NCBI GenBank assembly: GCA_015478945.1
Contig: JABUQX010041977.1
Location: 16,685 to 80,684, forward strand
Direction of reading: 5' to 3'
DNA from: Trachelipus rathkii
Lineage: Eukaryota; Arthropoda; Malacostraca; Isopoda; Trachelipodidae
DNA: 64,000 nt
The first letter of the stretch is position 1; the number at the start of each line of letters is the position of its first letter. Shown piece after piece: positions 24,346 to 34,204 of the stretch. The translations under genes were made by a program, and so were the position numbers. The notes under the pieces were generated by a model. The model did not search any database and was not told where the DNA came from. It worked only from the letters and a program-made list of their open reading frames with translations.

Positions 24346-24554
24346 CAACAAGTTTACGTGATGGGCGTACATAGGCCTACTCGTATATAAAGTGCCTATT
24401 TGTTTAAAAAGTGTTAAATATTATATATTATTATTAGAAATTATAAAAATATGTCATAATCTTAGTTTCAATGTTATAGTTAGCATATAACTCTGAAAAT
24501 AAAAGTATAAAGTTTCATAAATTTTTGGAAAAAAATTTCACGTTTCCATTTTCC
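24346..24554. other. AT-rich non-coding DNA
   Basis: Nothing supported. Confidence 0.4.
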
Positions 24555-24682
24555 TAATGGGAGTTGGGAGTCCGTGTCTGTTTTCTTAAAATCGACTCTG
24601 GCTAGTCGGGATGAGTTCGGTTGTTGTAAAACGGACTCTTGGGAGTCGTATCGGGAGTCGATTATTTTTTCTCGACTCCCCT
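24555..24682. repeat. GGAGTC/GACTCC-rich cluster 2
   Basis: Contains GGGAGTTGGGAGTCCG, TTGGGAGTCGTATCGGGAGTCG and, in the opposite sense, CTCGACTCCCC. Probably the worn end of a hAT-like element, as for the other clusters. Confidence 0.5.
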
Positions 24683-24739
24683 TCTGCCAATAATTACTAT
24701 AGCGTCCTTGGCTTAGTATATTTATAGTAGTAAATGACC

Positions 24740-24847
24740 CGGTAATATATAAATTATATATATATATAATTATAATTATATATATATATATATATACTTA
24801 TATACTTTTTTATATATATAATTGATTTTATTATATTTATATAAATC

Positions 24848-24878
<31 letters not shown>

Positions 24879-24940
24879 ATAAATATATATTAATAATTAT
24901 ATATTTAAATATATATTATTATATATATGTAATATATCAT
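24740..24940. repeat. TA-rich array
   Basis: TA tract immediately left of the hAT relic. Confidence 0.9.
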
Positions 24941-24947
24941 GTGAATT

Positions 24948-26015
24948 CACCCGCATCCGCATCCCCATCCGCACATTATTAAAGATCCGCATTCCGCCGC
25001 TTTGCCCCTGCGGATGTTGCGCGGATGTTATTGTCGAGATTTTAAGAAATTTATAATTAAAAAAATACTTAAGGATGAATCTGAAAAGGAAATGATAATG
25101 AATTGAAGACAATACCAAAAAGGCTTGATATTCCATATCTTAATGGATAATATCTAAGGACATTCCCTAACTCGCTTTGGATAGTACACTCATTAGATGG
25201 AAGAAAGTATTGCTCAAAGAACCTCTGCTTCTTACGCCAGTTCGTATTCCAAAGGTTAACATTCTTATTTATGTGGAAAATGACATATATAATCACACTG
25301 CATTAAGCTATTGAAACCATTTTGAATAATCATCAATTAATACAACACCAGAAGGCTTCTGTCTCCAATTCATTACAATTAATCTAACGCTTAAGGAAGC
25401 ATTTTGAACCATCTTCAAATGAAATGATGACGGTTTTAAAAACCTATTGAAAAGGCAAATATTTTTAAACTAGAGCCTCAATAGAAACTCTTTGGTTTTT
25501 GGAAATTAATGACCTTCATACTACTGCAACTTACTTACTTAGATCCCCGTTATTACAATTTTTGGAAAAATAATTTTTATCTTTAAAGTTAAATCGTTAC
25601 TAAGTTTTTACAGTTGAAAAAACTTCAATACCAAACAGTGTCTATTATTTCGCCACCCATTTAAAGGAAAAAACGAAATTCTACAGAACCAAAGACAGGT
25701 CCAGAGTATGAAAAAACACACGCATTACCAAAACGTGTGCAAATGATGAAAACTATCACCAAGAAAAACGACTTAATACAAATGATGATCCAATCAGTTG
25801 GTGGAAAGTAAGCAAAATGTTTACCCACGCTTGAGTAAACTTGCAAGGAAATACTTTGGCCTGTCCACCAACTTATGTTCCAAGTTTGAGAGTATTTAGC
25901 ATGCTGGCTAATATATGATGAAAAGAGAAACAGACTCTCAGCAGAAAAATTGATGTTTCTATCAAGCCCAACTTTCCTATATTTGAATTTCAATACTAAT
26001 GCAAAAGTATATAAA
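24948..26015 (+). pseudogene. hAT-type transposon relic with C-terminal dimerisation region
   Basis: The left end at 24948-25030 is packed with CCGCATCC/GCGGATG units like those in the 2430-4411 element. Plus-strand frames then give, with shifts between them, YLDPRYYNFW (near 25540-25570), NDDPISWWK (near 25775-25805), YPRLSKLARKYFGLSTN (near 25820-25875) and YDEKRNRLSAEKL (25915-25950). The series DPR, then WWK, then L-A-x-K-Y, then KRNRLS is the conserved end of hAT transposases, including the dimerisation domain. The region is broken by several frameshifts and stops, so it is not functional. A minus-strand frame of 110 codons over 25661-25993 is its shadow. Confidence 0.8.
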
Positions 26016-26129
26016 AGATTTTAAAATTTTTTTTTTATTAAGGGCGAAGGTTGGGGAAAAGAGGGTTTGGTGGAGGTGGCTTTGCATTGAGGTCGGTCCC
26101 AGTCCCGACCACTGGTAACACAATTATGT
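26016..26129. other. GC-moderate segment after the hAT relic
   Basis: Contains GGTTGGGGAAAAGAGGGTTTGG and GTCCCAGTCCCGACC. It may include the right end of the hAT element, but no matching inverted end could be assigned. Confidence 0.3.
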
Positions 26130-26660
26130 TAATAGATTGTGTCTTCTAAGTTTCGAAAATATATATTAATCAATTTGATAGGACAAATAATAAAAAAGAT
26201 ATAGCGGTTTTTCATTTATTTACATTTTTTTTCAGTTTTCAAGTGAATGGCGGCAAAACTGGACCTTATAGACAAACACCAATATAATTTTTGGATTCAG
26301 CGCAAAAAAAACTACATAAGAAACAAGTCTTAAATATGTCAACAAAAAACAAAAAAATTGTTTCCCAGTGTTATTATTTTTTTTATTATTAATATTATCA
26401 TTATTATACTGGGAAACAAATTTTTATTGACCTGTATATAAGACTTCTTTCATATGTAGTTTTATGCGCTGAATCCAAAAATTATACTAGTGTTTGTCTA
26501 CAAGGTCCAGGTTTGGCATCATTTATAAGAAAGCAAAAAATGCAAAAAAAAAAATAAATAAATAAATAAAAAAATTTACAATTTCATAAATATAAAACCA
26601 CTATATCTTTTTTTATTATTTGTCCTACCAATATCAAATTTTCACAGCATATATACTTGG
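26130..26660. repeat. foldback (palindromic) repeat with ~240-bp arms
   Basis: The left arm (26150-26375) and right arm (26395-26640) are reverse complements with a small A/T-rich centre near 26384. ATAATTTTTGGATTCAGCGC at 26284-26303 is matched exactly in reverse at 26466-26485. Also paired are TAGGACAAATAATAAAAAA near 26182 with its complement near 26605, and GTTTCCCAGT at 26363 with ACTGGGAAAC at 26408. No coding capacity. Confidence 0.8.
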
Positions 26661-26744
26661 GCAAGAGACATTTTATTTAGATTATCTGTTTGTATACCTA
26701 ACCGTTTTGTCTCTGTTTAGGGGGAAATGTTTTTTTTTTTAATT

Positions 26745-26865
26745 TTTCCCCACTTTTACATGTGAATAGTGTCAAAACTGGACGTGACAGACAAACACCA
26801 ATACGATTTTTGAATTCAGCGTAACAAAATACATTAGAAACAAGTATCGGATCATAGAAAACAGA
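26745..26865 (+). repeat. third copy of the foldback arm
   Basis: GTCAAAACTGGACGTGACAG, ACAAACACCAATACGATTTT and GAATTCAGCGTAACAAAATAC repeat the left arm of the 26130-26660 foldback in the same orientation, with more divergence. Confidence 0.65.
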
Positions 26866-26951
26866 ATAAAATGTAAAATTTGTTGACCTCTGTTATTTAC
26901 TAAGTAAAAAATATGGGGAATAAATGAGGAAATGACATTTCAAGACCGTAC

Positions 26952-27157
26952 CTAAAATTGTTTCTGTTAAACGATCAGAAGGTAGTGTTGTAGCATGCTC
27001 TGGAATCATTAGAGGGCATTTTCTCTTGTTGCTTCTTGCTGTTCCTTGTGCTTGCTTATATTCTCGACTTGCTGACTCCGGATTTGATACACTCGCCAAT
27101 ACTTGTTGGCCACGAACTCTCGTAAACACTCCATTAATAGGCGAAAAGGTAACAGGT
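26952..27157 (-). CDS. candidate internal coding exon of an unidentified gene (exon 2)
   Basis: The minus strand reads a pyrimidine-rich acceptor (a run of T ending in CAG at 27160-27158), 206 bases open in one frame, then the donor TTTTAG|GTACGG at 26952/26951. The first base completes a codon begun by the exon at 28325-28513 (AA + A gives Lys) and one base is left over at the end. Residues include FSPINGVFTRVRGQQ, SNPESASREYKQAQ and KRKCPLMIPEHATTLPSDRL. It is mixed and hydrophilic, with none of the YIN bias of random translation here. I see no domain and cannot name a family; probably an N-terminal, disordered part of a host protein. The next exon was not found downstream; the hAT relic and the foldback would lie in that intron. 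Confidence 0.55.
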
Positions 27158-28324
27158 CTGAAAAAAAAAACGAATAAGTTGTACCTGCAAGTTTTAAGGT
27201 TAAGATGTAAAAATATTAAGGAAATCAGTGTTGCTACAATAAAAATTAATTACAGAATTTATTTAATTTTATTTTCATTATAATAAAATAGGCGTAAAGC
27301 ATTTTTTAGTTGTTAATTTTAAAAATGTAGTAAAATAATACTGATTAAGAAACAAGCACGAAAGTAAAGTTATAAACGATGTTTAATTATATTTTAATTC
27401 TGACAAGCCCAATAACCATCTAGGCCCACAAGATATATTAAAAGGTTCACAATTTAAACAAATACATATAAATTTAAAACTTTATTAATTCGATGACCAT
27501 TTTTCCTTGTTAAAAGCAATCTTGTACGGGTGAGAGAGAAAAGAAGCCTTAAAATTTACTATACAGAAGGTTTTAGTATAATAAACTAAGTTTTCTCAAA
27601 CTTCTTCCAGTTTTGGCAATCCTTATAACTGTTAATAAGAAATCCACAACAAAACAAAAAGGCAAAATGAAGAAACCCTTAAAAATGAAAGTGAATATAA
27701 AGTGGGCCATGGAATGAAAAAAAAAAAAAATAAGACAGTGAAAAATAAAGAATATCATTTCAGAAATAGATTCAAAATGAAAGTAATTATGAAATGGTTA
27801 GATGTGAAAAATCCCTTTACCTTTAAGTTTACTAAAGAAAAATGGTGAATTACGAAAAGGCCTAATAGAAATAAAACATGTAGGTGCTTAGTCATTTAAA
27901 AAAGATTATTCATTCCATTGTTCTAATAAGTATATTTTTAAATATGAACCAAAGCCAATATTTTTTATTCCAACTCCCGAAAATTTAGTAACCTAAAAAA
28001 GTTTTAATTACATCACATGAAGGATTAACATCACATATTAGTCGTTAAAATTATCAGAAATTCTCTGAGAATTTTGAACAAATAAACATAATTAACACAT
28101 ATTTGCGCTTACACTAATGCATCTTATTTCATTGAACAAACTCTGGCAGTAAATAATTTCAATTTGGCATCAACAACGTATAATGCATCAATGATAAGAA
28201 TCAAATTTTTAATGAACAATAAATTTCAACACAACATATGGGTCAAAGGATAACTATACAGCTGACTTCCCATTACAAAAAGCCTACACCATTTATTTAC
28301 AAGAGCTGATAAGGAAATGCTCAC
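27158..28324 (-). other. probable intron between the two candidate exons
   Basis: About 1.17 kb, AT-rich, with a GTGAGC donor at its 5' side (28324-28319 on the minus strand) and a T-run plus CAG acceptor at 27160-27158. No TA array or recognised transposon lies inside. Confidence 0.5.
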
Positions 28325-28513
28325 TTTTCCTGATTATGAATTCGTTTCTGAAAAAGGTACTCTAGTGTCGACGATGACCCTTGATCACAGATCGCCTGAG
28401 GAGGGTGAATCAAGTCTATTTCCATTAGTGACAATAATGCCTAAATTTGAGCATTCCAAAAGACTTTCGGGTAAGGCACGTAAATTGTTGTGACTAATGT
28501 TTAGTCGTTTTAA
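28325..28513 (-). CDS. candidate first coding exon of the same unidentified gene (exon 1, start at 28425)
   Basis: The minus strand shows an acceptor-like TTTTCCAG (at 28514-28521), ~88 bases of possible 5' UTR, ATG at 28425-28423 with G at +4, and then an open frame of 33 codons plus two bases to GAAAA|GTGAGC at 28325/28324. A TAG stop lies in frame five codons before the ATG, so this ATG is the likely start. Residues begin MEIDLIHPPQAICDQG and include TLEYLFQKRIHNQE. The two spare bases fit the first base of the exon at 26952-27157. Codon use is balanced. I do not recognise the protein. Alternatives: a chance open stretch, or part of an unrecognised transposon gene. Confidence 0.5.
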
Positions 28514-28579
28514 CTGGAAAATTAAAAAGTGTTAAAAGAAAAAATGGAAATGTGATACTGGTTTACCAAATAAAAGGAT

Positions 28580-28988
28580 ATAAATAAGTATATATACAAT
28601 ATATATATAGTATATATATATGCGAACTATATAATATATACATATATATTACTATATATATATATACTATATATACATATATATATATATAAATATTAAG
28701 ATATATATATATATAATATATACGGTATAATATAATATATATATATATATATATAGTATATATATTAATATATATATATAGTATGTCAGATGTATATATA
28801 TAAACTTTATATAGCTTGACCCTCTACATATATAAATACATAATATATATACTATATCATATATATATATATATATATATATATAACGGTATATTAATAC
28901 TATACTATCTAATATAATATATTAATATAATATATATATATAATAATATTTATATTATATATATCTATATATAGATATACTATATAAT
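28580..28988. repeat. TA-rich array
   Basis: TA/ATA tract with short unique breaks. Confidence 0.9.
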
Positions 28989-29102
28989 TAGGGATAGATA
29001 AAGAGATCAGTAATGTGGTGACTGTTGTATTAGAAAACTTTTTTTTAGTATCGAAAGTACTCATTCTTGGTATGGGACAAATCCGCTAGTATCGTTAATC
29101 GG

Positions 29103-29142
29103 TAAAAAAAAAAAAAAAAAGAAAAAAAAAAAAAAAAAAACA
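29103..29142. repeat. poly-A run
   Basis: About 38 A bases with one G. Confidence 0.85.
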
Positions 29143-29249
29143 GATCCTATATATAATGATACCAAATCGTATGTTTAAATAACTTAAAAAGAATTTTTGC
29201 CGAGTAATTCGCGTTCGTGACTAAATAATTTACCTTACCTTTTGGTGTT

Positions 29250-30182
29250 AATTATATATATAATATATTATAATATATATAATATATATATATATATATA
29301 TAATATATTATATATATATATATAATATACTATATATATTATAAATATACTATATACTATTAAATATAGTATATATATAGTATATATTATTACTATATAT
29401 ATATATAATAATATATTATATATATTATATACTATATATATATACTATTGATCTAATATATATACTTATATATAATACTATAATATATACTATAGTATAA
29501 AAATATACTATATTATATAAATATACTCTATATAGTATATATTATATATTATATATATATATATATATAATATATATATATTATTATATATATATATATA
29601 TATTATATCATATATATATATATATATCTATATATATATATATAAATATATAATATAATATATATAATATAATATATATATATATATATAACTATATAAT
29701 ATATATCAATATTATATATATATATTATATATATACTATCATATTTATACAAAATACTAGACATATATATACTATATATATATATACTATATATTATATA
29801 TATTATATAATAGTAATATAGATATATTATATATTATATACTATATATAATATATATATAATATAATAACTACGTAGTATCTGAAAAATTTAGTAAATAC
29901 TATATATATATATATATAACGCTATATATTATTATATAATATCTATACTATACTATTATACATAATAGTATGATATATAAATATATATATATAACTATAA
30001 TATAATATATATATTATATTATTATATATATATATAGCTATATATATAATATATAGCTATATATATATATATACTATATATATATAATATATATAATATA
30101 TACGTAATAATAATATAATATACTATATAAATATATATATATCATAATATATATATATATAATATATATATATATATATACT

Positions 30183-30221
<39 letters not shown>

Positions 30222-30605
30222 CATATATATATATAATATAAATATTAATATATATATATCCTATATATATATAACTATAGTTTAATTATATTACTAGTAT
30301 ATATATATATATATATAGCATATATATATATATTATAATATATATATTATTATATCATATATATATATATATATACTATAGTATATATATATCTACTATA
30401 TTATATATTATAGTATATTATTATATATATATATAATATACTAGCTATATACTATATATAGTATATATATATGAAATTATAGTATATAATATATTATATA
30501 TATATAATATATAATAATATATCAGTATATATATATATATAATATAGTATACATTAGGATATGAATATATTTATAATATAATATATATATATATATATAT
30601 ATAAG
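29250..30605. repeat. largest TA-rich array in the window (~1.35 kb)
   Basis: Almost entirely TA, TATA and ATTATA units, with only isolated C or G bases roughly every 20-40 bases and no coding content. Confidence 0.95.
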
Positions 30606-31089
30606 TTATAAGATGACAATCTACATGTTTAAAAATATATTGGAAGCAAAAACCGAGATCTGTCATAACATGAATTTTATGACTTGCACAATGTTTACTT
30701 TATGACAAGGCTTCAAAGTCAGAGATTTTTCAAGGGAATCTGGAATAAGGAGAAACTTACTAGAAGGAGACTAAAATCTGAGTAGGAAGAATGAAAGACG
30801 CCCGACTCCAAATCAAAAATAACTTCAAAGATTATTCTTTCTCATACACTGCAAACAATACTACGCACATTAAAAATGAAGGAGAGTTTGATTTTGTTTG
30901 CAAGTTCAATCCCGAAAATAAGTCGAAATGTTCTAATAAGTAATGATTGAATCATCATTGCAAATGTTCTACTACTGAAATCATCAAGAACAGTGTACCT
31001 ATATCCTACTAGTAGCAAAGATGGTATGAATCGTGCGCTAATGAAGATGATGATGTTTCAAAATATTACCCTAATGAAAGAAACGCTTA
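30606..31089. other. unique DNA, no gene called
   Basis: Base composition is closer to balanced. No frame above 50 codons and no splice-bounded open stretch that I can defend. Confidence 0.35.
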
Positions 31090-31318
31090 AGGAGGCTACA
31101 CACATACAATATTTGCCGAACTTTCAAAGAACATTTTAAGACGAATCATCCTTTGATGTGTCATTTTACCGACAAGCGATGGGAAACATTTCGTGTATGG
31201 CAAACCAAATCCAAATAACAAACGTTCAACAAAAATAACCCATCCAGACGTGTGTTTGAATTTGTTAAAAAAAGGTTCTATGATAAATTCGGCGAATAAC
31301 GCATGTGTGAAGCCGCTA
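31090..31318. mobile_element. PIF/Harbinger-like MITE (229 bp)
   Basis: Inverted ends: AGGAGGCTACACACATACAA on the left and, reverse-complemented, TAGCGGCTTCACACATGCGT on the right. They continue as TATTTGCCGAA and TATTCGCCGAA to give ~45 bp TIRs. It is flanked by TTA at 31087-31089 and TTA at 31319-31321, the three-base TWA target duplication expected of PIF/Harbinger elements. Too short to encode a transposase. Confidence 0.7.
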
Positions 31319-31321
31319 TTA

Positions 31322-32235
31322 GAAGTGAACTAGACATTAATTTGAAACTATGATAGCTAAATGAATATTCATAGTAAAAATCTCTCTAATATCCATTGTA
31401 CAAATCCAAGTTTTCCAGCTCAACTTTAGTAATGTCAATATGGTAAGAAGTTTAAACTGTTATCACGTTCTCAGGATCTGAGAATGAGATCATCACCCCT
31501 TATTGTCACCAAGATTAGAACACCTTAGCTGAACCAGAGGCCCAAGGGGTCTCCCTTTTTCCATGCAATTACTCGCATGCCAACCTCCATTTTAGTTGCA
31601 TCTTGCTTCTCATAACCAGTGTACTATATTTTGTGCATTTGAGTATTGTTCGGTCTCTTTATTACCATAAACCAGAACCAGTAACATTTTTTAACTTTTT
31701 ATTAATTAATTTGCATATATGTGTAATTCAAATTTGCATGTTTAATTAGTGGTGTGTAGTCATGCTTTATAATTTAGGCCATTCTACAGTAAGTAAATCA
31801 TTGTGTGTGTGAACCGAAGAATACAGGAAAACTCAAGTAGGTGTCCTTTATTATTTGTTTTTACACACGAGTTTAAATAATTTTTGAAGAAGACACAAGC
31901 AGACTTCCCCTATCAAATTAAAGTAACATTGGATGAAAGTCAGAGCTTCTTACCAGTTTCATCCATTTGAAGATACATCAGACACTTTATGTTTGTTTTT
32001 TTTAACCCTTGTGTTGCTTTAAACAATTTTTTTTCTGCTTCAGGAACTCTTAGAATCTTCTGTTAGGTTCTAGAGAAATGAATCATGTTTTGAAGATAGA
32101 GCGGTGTACATATATGTGTGTGCATGTTTAGTACATACATGTATGCAAGGCAGTAGACAGGGTTCAAATCGCCCAAAATTTTTAAGTGTCAAAATTAGCA
32201 GAAGTTGCACTTGTTAGTCAAATATCTGATACCCA
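31322..32235. other. unique DNA, no gene called
   Basis: Moderate AT content with no TA array. It could be intron or 5' flank of the candidate minus-strand gene. Nothing specific is supported. Confidence 0.35.
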
Positions 32236-33110
32236 AATACACATACCGGTGTACGCAGAGCGCCTTACAATCAGGGCGCTGCGCTGAGCAGATAGCGAAT
32301 GGTTCCGGGCAGGTGAAGAAGTTTTATGTATCTTCTTTCCGATACTTCCGGTTCCCCGTGTTCAGTCAACCGCCCCCTAGGGGTGGGCTGTGGATACCGG
32401 GTTTGAGCAGTCCATTTGCACTCAGCTTAAATCATCGCGCTGAGAGATGGAGAGACAGGGTGGTGTATAGGTCCTGGCCGCTTCAGCTATCAGAATACCA
32501 GTCTCGTCAAGACGAGGAGGCCTTCAAAGTAGAGGAAGTTTAGAGACGGACTCGGTCTGCGCGCGGTGCTCATGAGCAATCGGCCTGTTACGTGCTGCGA
32601 ATTGCGGACGGCACCTGCGCCTGATGCGAGGGTCATCGTATGTTGATCAAGTTAATAGAAGTTCGACAGGCTACACGAGAAAGATCTTAACAGGAGGACT
32701 GAACGTCCCTGCGACGCGTAAGACGTGAACTGGTTGTCCAGGGAGAAACCTTAGGGACTATGTTCTCCACAGGAATGTCCGGCAGTGAGCCCCTCTTAAG
32801 ACGGTTCGTCATGGTAACTTGAAACTCCTATTAAAATCTGAGTTAGAGAAGAGGGGCTAGCAAGTCCTGCTGGAGAATGCCATTCCCACTCCAGCGGGCC
32901 TGCGAAGACCCGACTTGGACTGCCCTTCTTAGTTGACACTACGGTAGCGGCAGATGGGAACACGTGAGTCCTTGATGTAGTCGTCCAGCAGAAGGTCGAC
33001 TACTACAAGGTTCCTGGTATTGAAAGAGTGGGTGCGCGCGCGTTCAAGACGAGCTGTCATAGAGTTCGGACCTTAGGCATTTCGCGGCTTACTTTTCACT
33101 TTTTTCTACG
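32236..33110. other. ~870 bp GC-rich island of unknown nature
   Basis: Composition changes sharply to about half G+C, with many CpG. The longest frame is 112 codons (plus, 32205-32543) with no recognised motif; the remainder has stops in all frames. It contains CCCCCTAGGGG and GCGCGCGCG. It could be decayed coding DNA of an LTR retroelement, a CpG-type promoter region, or a transferred fragment. Confidence 0.4.
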
Positions 33111-33264
33111 AATCTAAACACTTATTCGGACGAGTTTTCCTAATTGAGATAACTAAATGTAAAAATTGTGAAGCTTTAAAAATGACATAACTTGTTCTTT
33201 ACATATATATATATATATATAATAATAAATTGAGATTTAATATTTTTATATATATTTTATTTTT
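33111..33264. other. AT-rich spacer with short TA tract
   Basis: A TA tract lies at 33203-33221; the rest is unremarkable. Confidence 0.4.
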
Positions 33265-33362
33265 GATCCGGGGTGGGGACTTTGGCCCCACCCCTCTAAT
33301 CATCCTCCACGTCCCCCGCTAAAACGGGGTGCCCCGCTCGCTATGCTCGCTGGGCCGTGGTG
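33265..33362. repeat. strongly self-complementary GC-rich segment
   Basis: A perfect 9 bp stem GGGGTGGGG / CCCCACCCC with a 7 base loop begins at 33270. A further CCCCG...CGGGG hairpin follows. TCCTCCACG and CGTGGTGGA pair around it with one mismatch. GCTCGCTATGCTCGCT is a near-tandem repeat. It is embedded in very AT-rich DNA. It could be the end of a transposon or a structured RNA/DNA element. Confidence 0.5.
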
Positions 33363-33720
33363 GATTTTTTTTTAAAATAAAAATACTCCCAAAAATTATA
33401 CTAATAATCAATTTAAATAAATAAAATAAAATAAAAGAAAATTAGGAAAAAATACAAATTCAATATTCAAATAATATACATAACATAATAATAATCTAAT
33501 GAATAAATAATAATAATAAATGAATAATAAATAATAATAATAATAAAATAATTAATAAAATAAAAATAATCAAAGGTTACAAAAAATTTCAACGAAAAAC
33601 CAAATATTTAAAATAAACTAAGAAGTTTCTTTTTCTTTTCAAAGCTTCACACTTTTTAAATTTAATTCTTAACACGTTCGAAAGTATTGATAATTATTTG
33701 ATATAATAGAAGAAATGAAA
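33363..33720. other. AT-rich DNA with TAA units
   Basis: TAATAA/AAATAA repeats at 33410-33560; no gene. Confidence 0.5.
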
Positions 33721-34204
33721 TGTAGCCGCGAATACCTTAGAACCTCGAGTTCAGTGCTGTGGCCGTTCAACTGCGTGGCGACTTGGCAGGGAGGTCGCAC
33801 GCCTTGTTGAAGCGGTTGAAAATGATGAAGTCCATCAAGCTGCTAGAAGTGCGCTTGATGAAAGGAAGTGCGGCGATCTAGCGGTTCTTTAACAGTGCCG
33901 CCGGTGGATGGGGCTAGGCTCCATGTTTGTCTTCGGAGCTGGAGCTTTCCGAAGACTCTCGGCCGGCACGTTACCCGCCCATGTCGTAAGAACTCTGTAT
34001 ATAAGTGAGTGACAGTTCTCCCCTGTAGATACACAGTTGTGTAAATACGAGGGGGGAGATTAGGGAACATGGAGTTGTGTAACATTCCGCACACTTGGTG
34101 CTGGTAGGTGATGGAGGCGGGGAAGATTTTTACCTGAAATCCCCCTCAGTGGTTGCTTCGCTTCGGCCTCTTCAATGCGGGTTCGGCTCGTATGAGGGGC
34201 TACA
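33721..34204. mobile_element. LTR-like block (484 bp), possible solo LTR
   Basis: Starts TGTAGCC and ends GGGGCTACA, so it has the TG...CA ends with a 6 bp inverted match (TGTAGC / GCTACA) typical of LTRs. It is GC-rich and carries a TATATAAG box at 33998-34005, followed by GTGAGTGACAG. No target duplication is visible (TGAAA left, TTTTG right). The inverted match extends outward to AAATGTAGC / GCTACATTT, so a short TIR element is an alternative. Confidence 0.4.

Noticed and set aside
25661..25993. 110-codon minus-strand ORF
   Set aside because: It is the antisense shadow of the hAT transposase relic read on the plus strand.
32205..32543. 112-codon ORF in the GC-rich island
   Set aside because: Open frames are expected by chance at this GC content; no motif, start context or splice support was found.
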